Shown here one piece after another: positions 21,105-21,139 of a stretch of DNA of 21,139 nt. Both the position numbers and the translations under genes were made by a program. Numbering within the stretch: the stretch's first letter is position 1; each line of letters begins with the position of its first letter. The stretch covers positions 1 through 21,139 of the IMG/VR virus record IMGVR_UViG_3300010155_000132, one strand, 5' to 3'. Below the pieces are notes generated by a model. It had not been told where the DNA came from and searched no databases. It saw nothing but the letters and a program-made list of their open reading frames with translations. The stretch comes from a virus.

Positions 21105-21139
21105 AGGATCTCTATTTCAATGTGCGGGTCAAATGAGTA
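21101..21139 (-). CDS. C-terminal end of an upstream gene (partial)
   Basis: Thirteen codons including the stop are seen, ending SFDPHIEIEIL and TGA. The stop overlaps the ATG of the membrane peptide. The rest lies beyond the right edge; no function can be given. Confidence 0.45.
   Translation of the reverse strand, partial: YSFDPHIEIEIL

Noticed and set aside
1-21139. CRISPR arrays, insertion sequences, integrase or attachment sites
   Set aside because: No regularly spaced repeat-spacer pattern, no transposase or recombinase frame and no flanking direct repeats were seen.
1-21139. Alternative genetic code
   Set aside because: TGA ends several genes in ATGA overlaps and TAA/TAG end others at tight junctions, so the standard bacterial code fits.

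Overview
The window is a block of a double-stranded DNA tailed bacteriophage genome or prophage (Caudoviricetes-like). Almost every gene lies on the minus strand, so it reads from right to left. The evidence is a contiguous terminase small subunit, terminase large subunit, portal, scaffold-like protein, HK97-type major capsid protein and a run of Gly/Ser/Thr/Ala-rich virion proteins. No integrase, lysis gene or host gene is visible. TGA is used as a normal stop (several ATGA overlaps), so there is no sign of an alternative code. The host cannot be named: promoters look sigma70-type (TTGTCA-17-TATAAT), but many genes lack a Shine-Dalgarno sequence.

Layout from right to left. (1) 21139-19132, early-type region: overlapping small genes (one a 29-residue membrane peptide), a 78-nt three-way-junction RNA candidate, a 63-residue protein, a replisome-organizer-like replication protein whose linker DNA carries 11-12 bp phased repeats (possible origin), an unknown 160-residue protein and a 42-residue Cys protein with the best ribosome site of the window. 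(2) 19103-17495: a promoter and attenuator-like leader, then two appendage-type virion proteins. (3) 17390-13230: a clear promoter, then an accessory operon: unknown 109 aa, GroEL, a 59-aa one-helix membrane protein, GroES, two small unknowns, a ParB-like domain protein and a Mom-like DNA adenine modification enzyme. (4) 13290-12944: the only convincing plus-strand gene, and a degenerate tRNA-Gly(CCC)-like sequence just ahead of the terminase. (5) 12943-10646: packaging genes. (6) 10662-1: a second promoter and attenuator-like leader, then portal, small acidic protein, scaffold, major capsid, decoration-type proteins, a coiled-coil protein, modular fibre-like proteins, a 522-aa beta-rich protein and a connector-like protein running off the left edge.

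How it may work together: the replication region probably acts first; the chaperonin pair may fold capsid or appendage proteins; the ParB/Mom pair probably modifies phage DNA against host restriction; packaging and head genes follow. The two virion operons (19014 and 10568) start with the same RNA architecture, a stem with a conserved loop whose 3' arm is reused as the 5' arm of an intrinsic terminator placed directly before the first start codon. This suggests a shared, phage-controlled antitermination switch and is the most interesting signal here. Seven gene junctions use the identical stop-T-start string TARTATG, which suggests re-initiation without a Shine-Dalgarno sequence. Several genes are below 60 codons.
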